The position numbers and the translations under genes were made by a program. Shown here piece after piece: positions 47,291 to 59,111 of a stretch of DNA of 64,000 nucleotides. Under the pieces are notes generated by a model, which saw only the letters and a program-made list of their open reading frames with translations, did not search any database and was not told the DNA's origin. Source of the stretch: Beverwykella pulmonaria (Eukaryota > Ascomycota > Dothideomycetes > Pleosporales > Melanommataceae). Every line of letters starts with the position of its first letter. Position 1 is the first letter of the stretch. The stretch spans positions 727,359-791,358 of the forward strand of contig BCHH01000010.1 in the NCBI GenBank assembly GCA_001599595.1. Direction: 5' to 3'.

Positions 47291-48561
47291 TCAACGCTTG
47301 ACCCAAGTCGGCATCTTGCGTGCCTTGACGTGGCCAGGCTTCTTCCTTTCCACTTTCCTCGGGTCGCGGGTGATGCAGCCAGCTGTGCAGTGAAGCAGTT
47401 AGCGCGTGGCCTCTATGGAACAATGTTTGTGGTGTGACTGGCAGGGCAGACTTCAGACGTGGGAACGGGACGAGAAATTCCACGTGTGCATGAACGAAAG
47501 CCATGCCGAGGGGAAGTTGAACCACAGAAGAAGAAAGCAAAAGGGAAAAGAAGTTGGAGTTCCGACTCACCTCGTCGCAACGCCGGTTTCAACGCCGGTT
47601 CGTGCACAAGCAACGCTTTTGCTACTGCCAGTGTTAATGCCTCCGCTTGACCTGTCACGCCTCCGCCAGTGACTAATCCCCAAACGTTGTATTTGTCCAG
47701 TCTCTTGGTCGCTTTCAGTGCCCAGACGGCACTCTCTCGGTCATGCAGCCGCCCGAAGAACTGCGCCAGAGACTTGCCATTGATCAATACCTCCCCCTCA
47801 CCTTCTACTATCCATGCCACTGCTGACGATGTCTTCCTTCGTCCTACACCTTTTGCTCTGCCTATTTCGTCGATGACGCCAGGGGCTGGCTTGAGATCGC
47901 CAGGTTGGGCAGCTTTCTTGTATCGCTGCATTGCGTCTGCGACTTCCTTGGGCATCAACGATGGGTGTATGCAGTTCAGTCGGCGTAGTACATGTAGCAT
48001 CTTGTGGAAGCGTTGTGTCTTGACGGGCTCGTTGGTCATGATGCGGTACTGGTGAATGGTCTTCCATGCCACCTTTGGAGCTTCTGCAGGCGGAACAGTG
48101 GGTAGGGTAGCTACTGTCCGGAGGAGCGCGGAGAGGCTGATGAAGTCGTCGGTGAATGTGGGCTTCGCACTGAAGTAGGACGGCGATGCAGGCACGACCC
48201 GCAGCGACCGTAGGTCGATTTTGCTGCCGCCTTTCTTCCCTCCATCTTGCTTGCTGAAATCAATTGGAGGCGCGGCCGTGAATCTTTGGGGGATGCTGCT
48301 GATAAGCTCCGAGGGTCGTGAGACAGTCGTGGAGAGACATCGTGAAAGTGAGGGTTGGAAGCTCCGTCGAGCTTGCCGAATTGTCTGGTTGCATTGGGGT
48401 CGAGGAACATTTCCGAGTGAGTCGACCGCCCTCCGCAGGCCCCGCGATAGTTCTGTGCGAGCCATTGCGACTCGAACTGGTGGTAAATGGCACTGAGGAG
48501 GGTACTGTTGCGGTCGCTGCTGCCAAATTTTGGCGGAGGCTCTACGCAGTCGGATCAACAT
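47291..48561 (-). CDS. MRPS9: Mitochondrial small-subunit ribosomal protein uS9m (S9)
   Basis: Two exons, 47571-48561 and 47291-47382, flank a 188-nt intron, 360 aa. The N-terminus is Arg-rich without acids ([20 protein letters not shown]), as expected of a mitochondrial presequence; a later in-frame Met (MARTELSRG) is an alternative start. The C-terminal 130 residues are the uS9 fold: [54 protein letters not shown]. The last exon supplies [20 protein letters not shown] and the basic tail ending WVKR, which in uS9 reaches toward the P-site tRNA. Splicing is required: reading through the intron destroys this universal C-terminus. The protein is part of the mitoribosome small subunit. It is transcribed divergently from the eEF1B-gamma gene, 160 bp away. 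Confidence 0.95.
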
Positions 48562-48721
48562 CGGCTAGCCTGTCTCTAGCGCGCCAAGAGCCGGAAAAAT
48601 TCGACTCCCACCTACAAAAACCCACCGCCCCGCCTCTGCCCAAGCACCACTCTTCATCGTCCTCCAACCCATTACATCTCTGCGCCTGCGCCTGTCCTCA
48701 CGCACAAGCAACTTCGCAAAC
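48562..48721. promoter_or_regulatory. Short bidirectional promoter between MRPS9 and eEF1B-gamma
   Basis: Only 160 bp separates the two start codons. It contains C-rich pyrimidine tracts (around 48620-48700, for example ccccgcctctgcccaag) typical of leaders of highly expressed fungal translation genes. No TATA box is apparent. Sharing of control elements is inferred from the spacing. Confidence 0.5.
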
Positions 48722-50256
48722 ATGTCTTTCGGCAAGCTCTATAGCTATCCGGTGAGTGCGTTACGCATGCCTTGTCTTATTCACTTCGAATAATTCCTAA
48801 CGCCTTTGCTCAAGGGCAACCCGCGCACCACCCCTCTCCTTGCTGTGGCAGAGGAGAATGGGCTTAAGATTGAGTTCGTTGAGACCGAGCCGGCTAAGGG
48901 CGTCTCTGCCGACTACCTGAAGCTCAACAAGCTCGGCAAGGTCCCCACCTTCGAGGGTGCGGATGGCTTCGTCCTCAGCGAGTGCATCGCCATCGCCGTG
49001 TACTGTAAGTTTTACTCGCGCTTTTTCTCCTCTTCCCAAAGCATTCTATGATGAAAGAAATCATTCAGTTATCCCTGTCTGAAAAGACCATGTTGAGCTT
49101 AATTAGACTCTGATTTTTGCACAATCTGCTTATATTGTTTCCCTTGGCGCGAATGAATGACTCAGACTAACATTCACTCTCAGTGACTTCGCAGAACGAG
49201 AAAACCACCCTCCTCGGCAAGACCAAGCAAGACTACGCTTCCATCCTCCGATGGATGTCGTATGTCAACACCGAAGTTCTGTCCCCGCTTGGCGGCTGGT
49301 TCCGCCCCATCCTCGGCCGTGACCCTTATAACAAGAAGAACGTCGACGAGTCCCAAAAGGCTGCCCTCAAGGCTGTCCACACTCTTGAGGAGCACCTTCT
49401 CACTCACACCTACCTCGTCGGTGAGCGTCTGACTCTGGCTGATATCTTCGCTGCCGGTATCATCGCCCGTGGCTTCCAATACTTCTTTGACAAGAAGTGG
49501 CGCGAGGAGAACCCCAACGTCACCCGTTGGTACTCGACCGTCTGGAACTTCCCCAGCTTCTCTGCTGTTGCTGGCAAGCTTGAGTTCATCGAGGAAGCCA
49601 TCAAGTACGTTCCTCCGAAGAAGGAGGCTGCTCCTAAGAAGGAGGCTGCACCCCCCAAGGCTAAGAAGGAGAAGGAAGTCGATGAGGAGGAGGAGGAAGC
49701 CCCCGCCGCCCCCAAGCCCAAACATCCTCTTGAGCTGTTGCCCCGTGCCACCTTTGTCCTGGACGACTGGAAGCGGAAATACTCCAACGAGGAGACCCGC
49801 TCAGTTGCTCTTCCTTGGTTCTGGGAGAATGCCAACTTCGAGGAGTACTCCATCTGGAAGGTCGACTACAAGTACAACGAGGAGTTGACCCTCACCTTCA
49901 TGACCGCCAATTTGATTGGTAAGATTATTACTTCCTCGACTTCGAATAACATTCACTAACATGCTAAAGGTGGTTTCTTCACCCGTCTCGAGGCCAGCCG
50001 CAAGTATATTTTCGGCGCTGCTTCCGTCTATGGCGTGGCCAACGACTCCATTATCAAAGGTGCGTTCGTTATCCGTGGAAACGAAGCCACTCCTGCTTTT
50101 GACGTCGCACCCGACTTCGAGAGCTACGAGTTCACCAAGCTCGACCCCACCAAGGCCGAGGACAAGGAGTTTGTCAACGACCAGTGGGCGTGGGACAAGC
50201 CCATCATCGTGGGTGACAAGACCTACGAGTGGGCTGACGGCAAGGTCTTCAAGTAG
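48722..50256 (+). CDS. EEF1G: Translation elongation factor 1-gamma (eEF1B-gamma)
   Basis: Four exons, 48722-48751, 48815-49004, 49184-49918 and 49970-50256, give 413 aa, normal length. The first exon codes only MSFGKLYSYP. Order: GST-like thioredoxin-fold N-terminus, with LNKLGKVPTFEGADGFVLSE in the glutathione-site region; GST helical domain (SQNEKTTLLGKTKQDYASIL, LTLADIFAAGIIARG); a Lys/Glu-rich linker with KKEAAPKKEAAPPKAKKEK and an acidic EEEEEA run; then the conserved EF1G C-terminal domain (PLELLPRATFVLDDWKRKYS, MTANLIGGFFTRLEASRKY, QWAWDKPIIVGDKTYEWADG). It organises the eEF1B guanine-exchange complex that recharges eEF1A with GTP in the cytosol. Codon use is strongly C-ending (AAG, CTC, ACC), as expected for very high expression. 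Intron 2 (179 nt) is long for this window. Confidence 0.97.
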
Positions 50257-51785
50257 ACATCTGTGCTTTGGATTGGTTTAGGGTAATGGGTAATGATGGG
50301 ATGAATATTCATGACGGGAATGATGGAGGATGGATTGGCTCTAGGCAGCCCTGGGCTCTGGTAGATACCTGCGCATGTGTGAACGGTCCTTTGTTGGACG
50401 GACTCAAAATACAGTTCTGTGTCCGACGTCTTACGTGCCCATGCATATTTTGGAGGGGCAGTCAGACTGCCCCGCATCCATGCTAAGCTGCTTGGCATGC
50501 GAGGTAGACATTATGCCTGATCTGACCTTCCAAATAGCTTTCTATTGATTGGAATATGGCCATGCGTTAACAATTCTAGTGACTGTGCCAGATAATAGCC
50601 TGACCAGCTGAAGAGCCAGGCCTTGGACCTGGGCTCGGGACTCCGCTTGGGATCCGTTGGGAGAGTTGGAGCGGGTCCGGTGACAGTAGCTCACAGACGG
50701 CCTGAGCTTCATGTCAGCTTCTGTGAGTCTGTGTGTCTCGAGGATTCGTTGGCGGCCCACCGATGAAGATATGTGCTCTGCGCGAGAACTCCAGAATGCG
50801 CGTTGAGTCGTTTGGCTGAGCCTCAGACCTGGGGCAGCCCTCGTGTTCGCTGTCTTCAAAGGGCGCCAGATATGTGCCGCGGACTGTATGGCTTGTGATT
50901 GGCTGGATATCACGCACCGCCGCACCGCCGCTCCTCGAGTCTGAAGAAAGGCGGGCCAGGGCCTGAAGGCCCAACCATTCTTTTAACCTCGACGTCTGCA
51001 CGAACAATAGAAGACCAACTCCATCTCGCCCTTGAACTCCCTCGCCCACCGGAACCAACAGGCAGAAAAGCGCCTGTGTGCACGGAACGCGCGGAGCAGC
51101 AGCGTCCGTGGTGTATTGTGGTCGAAGGTCTGACGCTCTCTGATCCGATCGCGTTCTGCGAGCATCAGTCAGGTGCGCAGGCGATCACAAGTGCTGGCCA
51201 AAAACACTACGAGACCAGCACATCTGCTCAGCGTGTTTGCTGTCTTTAACATATCCTTTTCCCCAGGGCTTCGGCCAAGTTTGCGTTGTGCGCGTTGCGC
51301 GCGGAGTGCAGTCTGGCCAGGACGACGGAGTGTGCAAGTGCCCGCATCGCGTCGCGTCGCGTCGAACGACCCAGCAGAGGCAGACGCTGTGCAACGAGGC
51401 GCCGGAGTTGCTAGCTGGCCTGTACTGTACGTTTGGGCCGCATTGGAGTTTGTGTAGGAGGAGCACAACGAGGGTCTTTGATAAAAGTCGACCCCGTCCG
51501 TTCGTTCGTTTATTCTTTCGAGTCAAACGGTGTCTTCGGCACCAACCCATCACGCAAAGGAAGGAGGCAGTCGGGCTCCTACGACCACGTTCTGTGTTGC
51601 GGCACCGTTTGGTTAGCTTCGAGAAGAGTTGGATTTAAGACGGGTGGCTGAGGCAGGGCTGGCGTGCAGCCAGAAAAGCGTAGATTGAAACGGGAGATCT
51701 GCGGTCAAGAAAAGACGTTGTGGTGGCGTTTGGTTGGGCTTTAAGCAGTCCGAGACGGCACGCTTGGAATTAGAACGGAGGAAGG
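50257..51785. other. Intergenic between eEF1B-gamma and Pde1
   Basis: 1.5 kb with chance frames on both strands and no domain. Its end will contain the Pde1 promoter and leader. Nothing specific is recognised. Confidence 0.5.
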
Positions 51786-53826
51786 TTGCGCGAGTTTGAA
51801 AAAGAGCTGGTTGCGGGAATGAAGGAGGGTGATGGACACAGTCAGGCTCGTCGTACGTCTGGTCATGCGAACGAGCCTGCCCTTCAGGTGATCTGTCTGG
51901 TGGGTGCCTCGCTCTTTTATTCCTATTTCATTTGGTATGCGGAGACAAGCATTTGTTCTACTTTGGATGGTAGAGCGAACCATGTTTGGCATGCGTCTTT
52001 CCTTGCTCCCAAAGACGCCCAATATGCTTTTTCCTCTCCTTTCAAATCCATCACGTCATTTTGCTCACAACTACCAGGGTTCTGGTGGCGGTCCAAGCGA
52101 AGACAATGTCACTGGCTTTCTCGTACGCTCCACCGCCGCCAAATGGGCTAAGAACTCGGTGCTAGCAGTCGACGCGGGGTCACACCTTGCTGCAATTACT
52201 CGCATTCTCGAGGCCGATTTCCCGCTTGTATCTGAAGCAAAGTTGAAGGATCCCCCAAAAGTACGGAATGGTAATGGACATGGAACTCCTCATGATCAAG
52301 ACTCGCCATCTCCAGGAACCGCCAATGTATCGATCTCGGACGAAGAGTCGAGCGTCGATTCGCCTGTCTCCGAAGTTGAAAGCCTGCCAGAAACAACAAC
52401 GCTCGAGAGTGGAGCTTTTGCCGGACTGGCATTTCCGCATACAAGCGCAAGGGCGAATGCATTGCACGTGGTGAGGGAACATGTCTCGACATACCTCATA
52501 ACGCACCCACATCTAGATCACGTCTCCGGTTTCGTAATAAATACCGCCGCTTTCCACAATACCTCCCGCCCTAAGCGACTTGCAGCACTACCGTTTACAG
52601 TAAACGCCATCAAAACTCACATCTTCAACAACATCATATGGCCGAATCTCACAGATGAAGACGGGGGTGTGGGACTAGTGACCTTCCAGAGGCTACAAGA
52701 AGGCGGCAACATCGCCCTTGGAGAAGGCAGTGGGAGAGGCTACATTGAAGTCTGCGATGGCCTAGGCGTAAGAGGTTTCAAAGTTAGCCACGGCCATTGC
52801 ATGCGAGGTCCTGGCCACGTGCACCGTGGCTCCAATGCCAATCTCCCCGAAACACCCGGCATCCAACGTAGTTCCACGCATCACGACTCCATCGCAGATG
52901 GCCGCGAGGGTCGCTCCCTGAGCTTCTCTCACCCGACTCAAAGTACGCCTGGAACACCACTTTTTACTGGGAATAACGGTGATTCGGGAGTCAGCCGAAC
53001 CGCTACAGCCAGCGGAACAAGCCAGTTCAACCAATGCGTTATAGACTCCACAGCATACTTCATCCGCACAGAAGCCACGTCACATACTCCTCCCAAAGAG
53101 GTACTTATCTTTGGCGACGTCGAACCCGACTCTCTCTCCCTCTCCCCGCGAACCGCCCAAGTCTGGGCCGAAGCTGCGCCCAAGATCGCCAGCGGCATCC
53201 TCACAGGCATTTTCATCGAATGCAGCTACACCAACAGCCAGGGTGACACAGTGCTTTATGGACACCTATCCCCTCGGCACTTGATAGCCGAACTCGCGAA
53301 TCTGGCAGAAATGGTGAAGGAGGCAAGAAAAGAGCACGAACGCGAGAAGGAGGAGCTGAGGAAGGGGCGGAAGAGGAAGAGAGCTAGTAATGGGCTGTTG
53401 ACCGGTTTGGACGGCGCGCTGGACACTGCAGCAAGGAAATCTAGCAAAAGCCGCGGCCACGACACCGCCGACGACGAAATTATGACCGACTACGCGCCCT
53501 CTCCTACTCCTGGCCCCGGCGGACGAGGTGTAGCCGGCACGCATACGCCGACGCGTCAAGGCCATCCTTCCGCACCCGTGGCGCTCAATCTCACAGGCGT
53601 CTCCACAGAGCATAGTCGTGTGTTGACGTCCGCAGCATTTGATGCTCCGTTGAAGGGGCTCAAGGTTATAGTTATCCATGTCAAGGATACGCTCGCTGAT
53701 GGGCCACTTGTTGGAGAAACAATTCTGCAGGAGTTGGTGGAGGGGGAACGCATTCTTGCTGAGCAAGGGAGGGGATTAGGGTGTGTGTTTGAGGTTAGTC
53801 GGAGTGGGGGGAGTTATTGGTTCTGA
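51786..53826 (+). CDS. PDE1: Class II (low-affinity) cAMP phosphodiesterase
   Basis: Two exons, 51786-51899 and 52078-53826, give 620 aa. The naive start inside the long frame (51904) lies in the intron. Splicing joins PALQVICL|GSGGGPSEDNVTGFLVR, the diagnostic N-terminal strand and glycine loop of the PDE1 family. The upstream start may be ATG 51786 or 51819. The metal-binding signature HPHLDH is at about residues 181-186 (YLITHPHLDHVSGFVINT). Further conserved pieces are RLAALPFTVNAIKTHIFNN, FKVSHGHC, LIFGDVEPDS and GIFIECSYTN, followed by YGHLSPRHLIAEL. The fold is metallo-beta-lactamase-like and the enzyme hydrolyses cAMP to AMP. Two long low-complexity inserts, at about 100-150 (Ser/Glu) and 285-345, are typical of filamentous fungi. 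A third charged insert with KGRKRKRAS could be a nuclear localisation signal. Confidence 0.95.
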
Positions 53827-56427
53827 GATATGCGAGATCAAGAAGATGTAGGGTGTTGGATGTTGGATGTCAGAGGGTAGTGTGAAAATTGGATGGGTGG
53901 GATGGATATAGACGAGGGATTCATCTGTGATGGTAGGGCCACGAGGCGTAGAGATGGGCGCGGTTGTTTTGGCCTAGGCCTGGTTTTCTGGGATGTTTTG
54001 TGGATTTCAATGCGTGTTTGCGTGCTTGCTTGGTCTTTGACTCTGTACATGATCTTCCTTCTATGCAGCGTACTTGCGGGTATAGATATTGAGGTATGGA
54101 TTGTAAGAATAGAATGAATTGTGCAGGTTCCTTTTGCTATGATTCGCTGTGTTTGTCGGTGGCTTTTTGCTCCCTCGTTGTTTCTAAAGAAGGAGCGGAA
54201 ATCGCTCGTGAGTTAAAGAGAGCTGGTTTGGGGTAGAGGCTATAACTTTACGCCAAAGAGGTCTATGCCAGGAGTTGAAGTCTTTGGGACCTGGAGGGGA
54301 TGTGTGGTGGTTATTGTAATTCTCGATATAGCTGACACGCATCTTCGTCTCAGTAATCGCTTGTCTGCAGGTTTATCTCCTCCAGCAAAGTTTGCCCCCA
54401 CTTTCATCCTTCTACTTCATCTCACCTTCACTCTTACAATCTCTATATAAAACTCCTCTTGTCGTCTCACTCACTGCTACGATACAGTTATAAGTTAAAG
54501 GCGCCCATGAACTTAGGAAGCTCTGCCTTGCCAGGGGGGCTAAAACGAAAGAGAATGAGCCTCACGGTTAGCTCTAATATTGGTGAACTAAAAGAGAAAA
54601 TCGGCACGGTTATGTTTGCAGCACGGGGGTGATGGAAGATGAGGTTTGATGAGAAGCTTCTTCCGGCATCCAACAACATTTGGATTTCAAGAGGGTGATA
54701 ATATAGGCGATGAGCAACATGATCATTGAGGAGAAATTGAAAATATGTGCTTCGGAGCTCCGGTCTTCTATGTTAAGCAATTTTGGCTGCTGTGGGTATA
54801 TAGTCCCCTTATTTTCTATATGCATTGCTTCTCTTCTCCACACATACCATGCAGTTGCTCAGAATCTAAATGACTTCGTACCTCATTGATATGATATTTT
54901 GCTTAGGTCTATTGAAGTCCAATTCTGTCATTTAATGCCTACTGTCGTGGTTGTGATTCCGACGTTGAGGGCTTCAGCAGTCAAATCAACCTTTATGTAC
55001 CTGATTAAGTCTTTTAGCATCAAATAAATGAATGAATGATGAAGTATGTTAAAATCTTTTCTCCATAACAATTGAATTCAGCTAGTTTTTTGGAGTACAA
55101 TTGTGGTGTGATATATAGCAGTACAATTGAACTACCCTAGACTGGATTAGGCTTTCATGCATGCACAGCTCAGAGCTACACACACCCACGCCCACACACA
55201 CATACAATATTTACAATCACATCACGCCTCACAATTGCCCTTATATATTCGATGAGCGACGTACTACTGCAACGATTAATGATGCTCCACATCATATACG
55301 AAATCAAAGAAAGGACAGAAGGCCGTTGAGTGCATATCCTCCGGAACCCGAAAACTCTCTCTATCCAGAGTATCCTTCGCCGCTTTTTGGCCTCTTCCCA
55401 CAAGGAACATGATTATGCAGTTCCGTTGCTTTTGTCGCTCTACTGAGAACGAAGGGCAGTGAAAGGAGAAGAGAGTAAGCAAATAATTGATCATTACATA
55501 CACATACCATGGCTTCCTTGAACACTTATCGTGAATAATGCTACGTTACGATATTTAAGATAAGCCTGGATAAGAAGCAGTGGTGGTATATAAGCGCCTT
55601 TTGCTTCTACCTCTTTACTCTTTAGAGCCAACTGGCGTTTAGTACTTCTCTTGTAAGCAGTATACATATATCTCTATTCTAGAAATATATAATTAAGACG
55701 TCTTTTTGGTTACATCTCTAAATCAATTCAAGGGAATCTCTTTCTGATTCCTCATGGAGACAAAATGGCAAGAGTTTAAAATCCACTATTTATAAACGCA
55801 TGAGCAGCGTGGACGAAAATCGGCAGCAGAATAGGAATGGGACGTGACTGATTATGTGTCGGCAGACCAAGGCTTTTGTTATGGTAAATTCCCCGAAGTC
55901 AGCAAGCTTTAGGAGGTTCACGATTACGTTGGACGGATATTGATGCTGATGGTCGTCATCTCTATGAAAAGTGAACCACAGACGGAGAGATTGTTCTGTA
56001 CTCAAAGTATTCCAGAAAAGCAGGTGCGTCTCCTTACATGAGGAATAATCGTCTCTTTTTGCATTCGTAACCTTGCCTCATGGTATGTTTTTATTCCGAA
56101 TTGCCCTGTCGAGCACCAAGATCATTCCGAATAATATAGCGCACGGGTTGTGTCATGGCAAGAGTGGAAGAATATGAAGCTGAAAAAGGTATTTATATGC
56201 ATTGATATGCTTTTTGAAGAGTTTTATGCTGGAATTCCGATGATGGAAAGTCAATCGAAATGTCGTTGCTTCGAGATGGGGTCTGTTAATCGAACACCAA
56301 GTTGTTCGGCGATAAGGTTTGTCCGACCCCGCTAGTACCAGTATGGCTTGGTAGAAGAAGTTGTGAAGATGGGCCCACCACGACTCTCAACAACCGCCCC
56401 TCCTTCATTGGAGGCCCACCTTTCAAG
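53827..56427. other. Intergenic, partly AT-rich
   Basis: 2.6 kb with AT-rich stretches (54850-55100, 55500-55760) and a CA/CCCA-rich simple run at about 55180-55206. No gene or RNA is recognised. Short frames have no support. Confidence 0.5.
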
Positions 56428-58024
56428 ATGAGATCCTCGTATACTTGCAGACAATGTATGTCGCTCGTCAATGTCTCGCGGCCTCAATTGCGATCGTCCT
56501 CGATGTTCCGTCTCGCATCTCGAACCATTTCTTCCCCACGCTCGCACTCGACCAAAGGTCCCACAGTCGCAAAACCGTCCCAGCCTCGCCGAAACCTCTC
56601 CTCTACTGCGATACAGAAGTTTGGAATGTTCAATAAACCATTCCAGCCCTATGAATATGTCGACCCAGAAGGCATAACGAGAACAAGAGTTCTCGCAGAT
56701 GACGACCTCTTCCACTCCTTCACGAACTCGCCCATACCCGAGATCCGCAAACGAGCGGCCTTCATACGCCAGCATGCATACTGCCCCCATCCCGACCACG
56801 CACCAACACGGCCCGCTCACAACCCGGGCGACCACGAGGCCCGCAAATCGCCCGAGACGGGCACCGCTCCCGCGCACGTCGACTTCGAGTGTCCAGATTG
56901 TGGAGTACCAGTATATTGCTGCGAAGAACATTGGGCGGATGATTATGAGGCACATTTGGAGGTATGCGACGTGATACGGCAGGCCAATGAGGATGACCAT
57001 GATTTGCGAAGCGGACGATTCTTCAAGGAATTCAAGTTCGCGGAGCCCCAGATCGAGGAAATTTTGACGAACATGAGCAGCTGGGACACATATCTGTATA
57101 CACGGGACTTCGATGCGCTGAATGAGGATCAAGAGATGCGTCAAGCCACAAAGCTTTTGACCTATCCTATGACAATAGCTAGCGTTATCCATGAATTGAG
57201 TCCCTACAACATTCGGAAGGATGGGCGAATGACGCCCGAGGGACTCAAAACTTTCAGTGGTAAGTGAAATCTCTAGCCTTCAGTCCCTAGCTAACATCGA
57301 ATCAGCTCTCCGACACTCCCTCCATCCAGCCCGCACTGGTGGCGGCGATACTTGGGGCAATGCCCGCCTTGCACCGCCCTCCGTCCGTCTCTTTATTCTA
57401 GGAGCCCGCGCGGAGTCGTCGCTTCCTCGAACCACATGGATGCAGATGGCCTACCTCTTCCATCGCGTTCAATTCTCTCTCCACTTCATCGGCCCAGAAG
57501 CAATGGCTAACCGCGAGAACGAACTCCCGCTCCCTGAACGAACACCCTTGAATCCATTTGGCGCTGTGATCGAAGACCGTATCTCTAACGCAATGAAGAT
57601 AAGCACATACGTTGACTACTACGAAACCCTCCATAAAGCGAACTACTTCCAACCCTTTGATCCTTACTTCGACTGCTTTATCGCATTCCATCCCGGCTTC
57701 GGAAACCCAGCTTCCATGCATGAATGGGAAGAAACCCTAGCGCTTCTTCTAGAAACCAAATGTCCCGTCATTGCGACAGGCTACTCGCCGTGGGATATGA
57801 CGCAGGATGTGGAACATCTGAAGGAGCGATATGGCAATGAGATGGATATCCTACTGGAGCCGGGCGAGAATAGATTCAGGAGTCTGAGGTGGGATATAAA
57901 TGATCTAGATCCACATGACATTACTTGTAGTAATTGGGGATTGTATGCGTTTAGAGGAAAGAGGTACGAGACCACGAAGAAAGAAGAACCGAAAGAGGAG
58001 GAGGGGAGCGAGAGGACGGAGTGA
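56428..58024 (+). CDS. MSS51: Mss51-like mitochondrial translational activator (COX1)
   Basis: Two exons, 56428-57259 and 57306-58024 (46-nt intron, splice KTFS|ALRHSLHP), give 516 aa. The chosen ATG opens a basic, Ser-rich presequence (MRSSYTCRQCMSLVNVSRPQ ... LASRTISSPRSHSTKG), matching mitochondrial import; an earlier in-frame ATG (56302) would add unlike sequence. A MYND-like zinc-finger region lies at about residues 119-180: CPHPDH, then FECPDCGVPVYCCEEHWADD and a closing Cys in LEVCDVI. Several Cys-Pro pairs are present, the motif type tied to haem sensing in yeast Mss51. The rest is the Mss51 core (KLLTYPMTIASVIHELSPYN, VRLFILGARAESSLP, FIAFHPGFGNP, LLLETKCPVIATGYS). In yeast the protein activates COX1 mRNA translation and chaperones Cox1. 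The acidic tail KKEEPKEEEGSERTE is loose. Confidence 0.93.
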
Positions 58025-59111
58025 GTATGTGAGAGGTAGAGATGAGAGATGAGAGATGTAAAATAATTGTAGATTACTGTATGTATCCCGTGTACAGTTG
58101 GGAAACTCACACATCTACGGATTTCACGGTTGGCTGTCAAGGTCGGAGCAGGCTGGGGTTTCAGTCGTACACGTGACTTTGAGTCTGGGCGAATGGACTG
58201 CCTGCATGAAGTATTTCGGCCATGACTCGCCCCAAAACAGTATTACTCACCGGTGAGCTTTCTCAGGCGTAAGCCTTAGCCACGTCGACGAACACATCTC
58301 CAATCTTGAGTACGATGCTTCTACGTCCAGCCTCTCATCGAAAACTTATGGACTTCCACTAGCACCCACCCGAAAAGGATCACTCACCTTACTCATCGTC
58401 TTTCGATGTCCACTTTAGTATATTTTTGTGACAAGGATATCATCTGCTCCAGACTGATGGACCCGAGACCGGCGTACTACCTCTCGAGCCATGACGATGG
58501 GAAGATGGAAGGTATGTAGGGGGTGGGAGTTGGGCGATAACGGTTTGCGATTCACTATCTTGGCAGGCTCCTAGCGTGCTTGGTAAGACTATAGATATAT
58601 CTTTGGTAGCTCCTTGTTGATAGAAAAAATATCAATTATCTTTCTCTCTATCTATTTCATCACATCACGACAAATAGTTTATTTACTTACGCGACATTAT
58701 AAAAATTATAACTACATAATAATAAAGAGGTTACTAATCGTACATCACTTAAAAAATTTTGATGTGTGTGGGACTCGTTTGATTGTTGCACGAAACCCAA
58801 CAACAGTCCACCGTAGGGAACTAAGACCGTTCCTGTAGTTAGCGGGGCGCAGCCCATGATACAGAGTGGAATACACGCAAAAGCAGGGAATGAACATATT
58901 AACTTATGTGTATGCGATGTCAATGCGCGGCCATGATGTTGTCCATGAGTCCATTTGTGGAGGACTGATGCTAATAATGGTACAAGGTATATCGATGAAG
59001 CACCAAACGATCGTAAGGTCGTAAAGAATGTGTCGAAAACAAAGATGAGGGAATAACGAAAGCCGAGGCTAGAGAGAATGTAGAAAGAAAAGCGCGTGGG
59101 TATTGGCGTGT
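58025..59111. other. Intergenic with an orphan SDR-like first exon
   Basis: About 1.1 kb, becoming strongly AT-rich at 58600-58760. At 58222-58252 an ATG opens MTRPKTVLLTG, ending at a gtgagc donor, exactly like the first exon of a Rossmann-fold gene. No second exon follows, and the frame closes within 16 codons. It is best read as a relic or coincidence. Confidence 0.4.
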
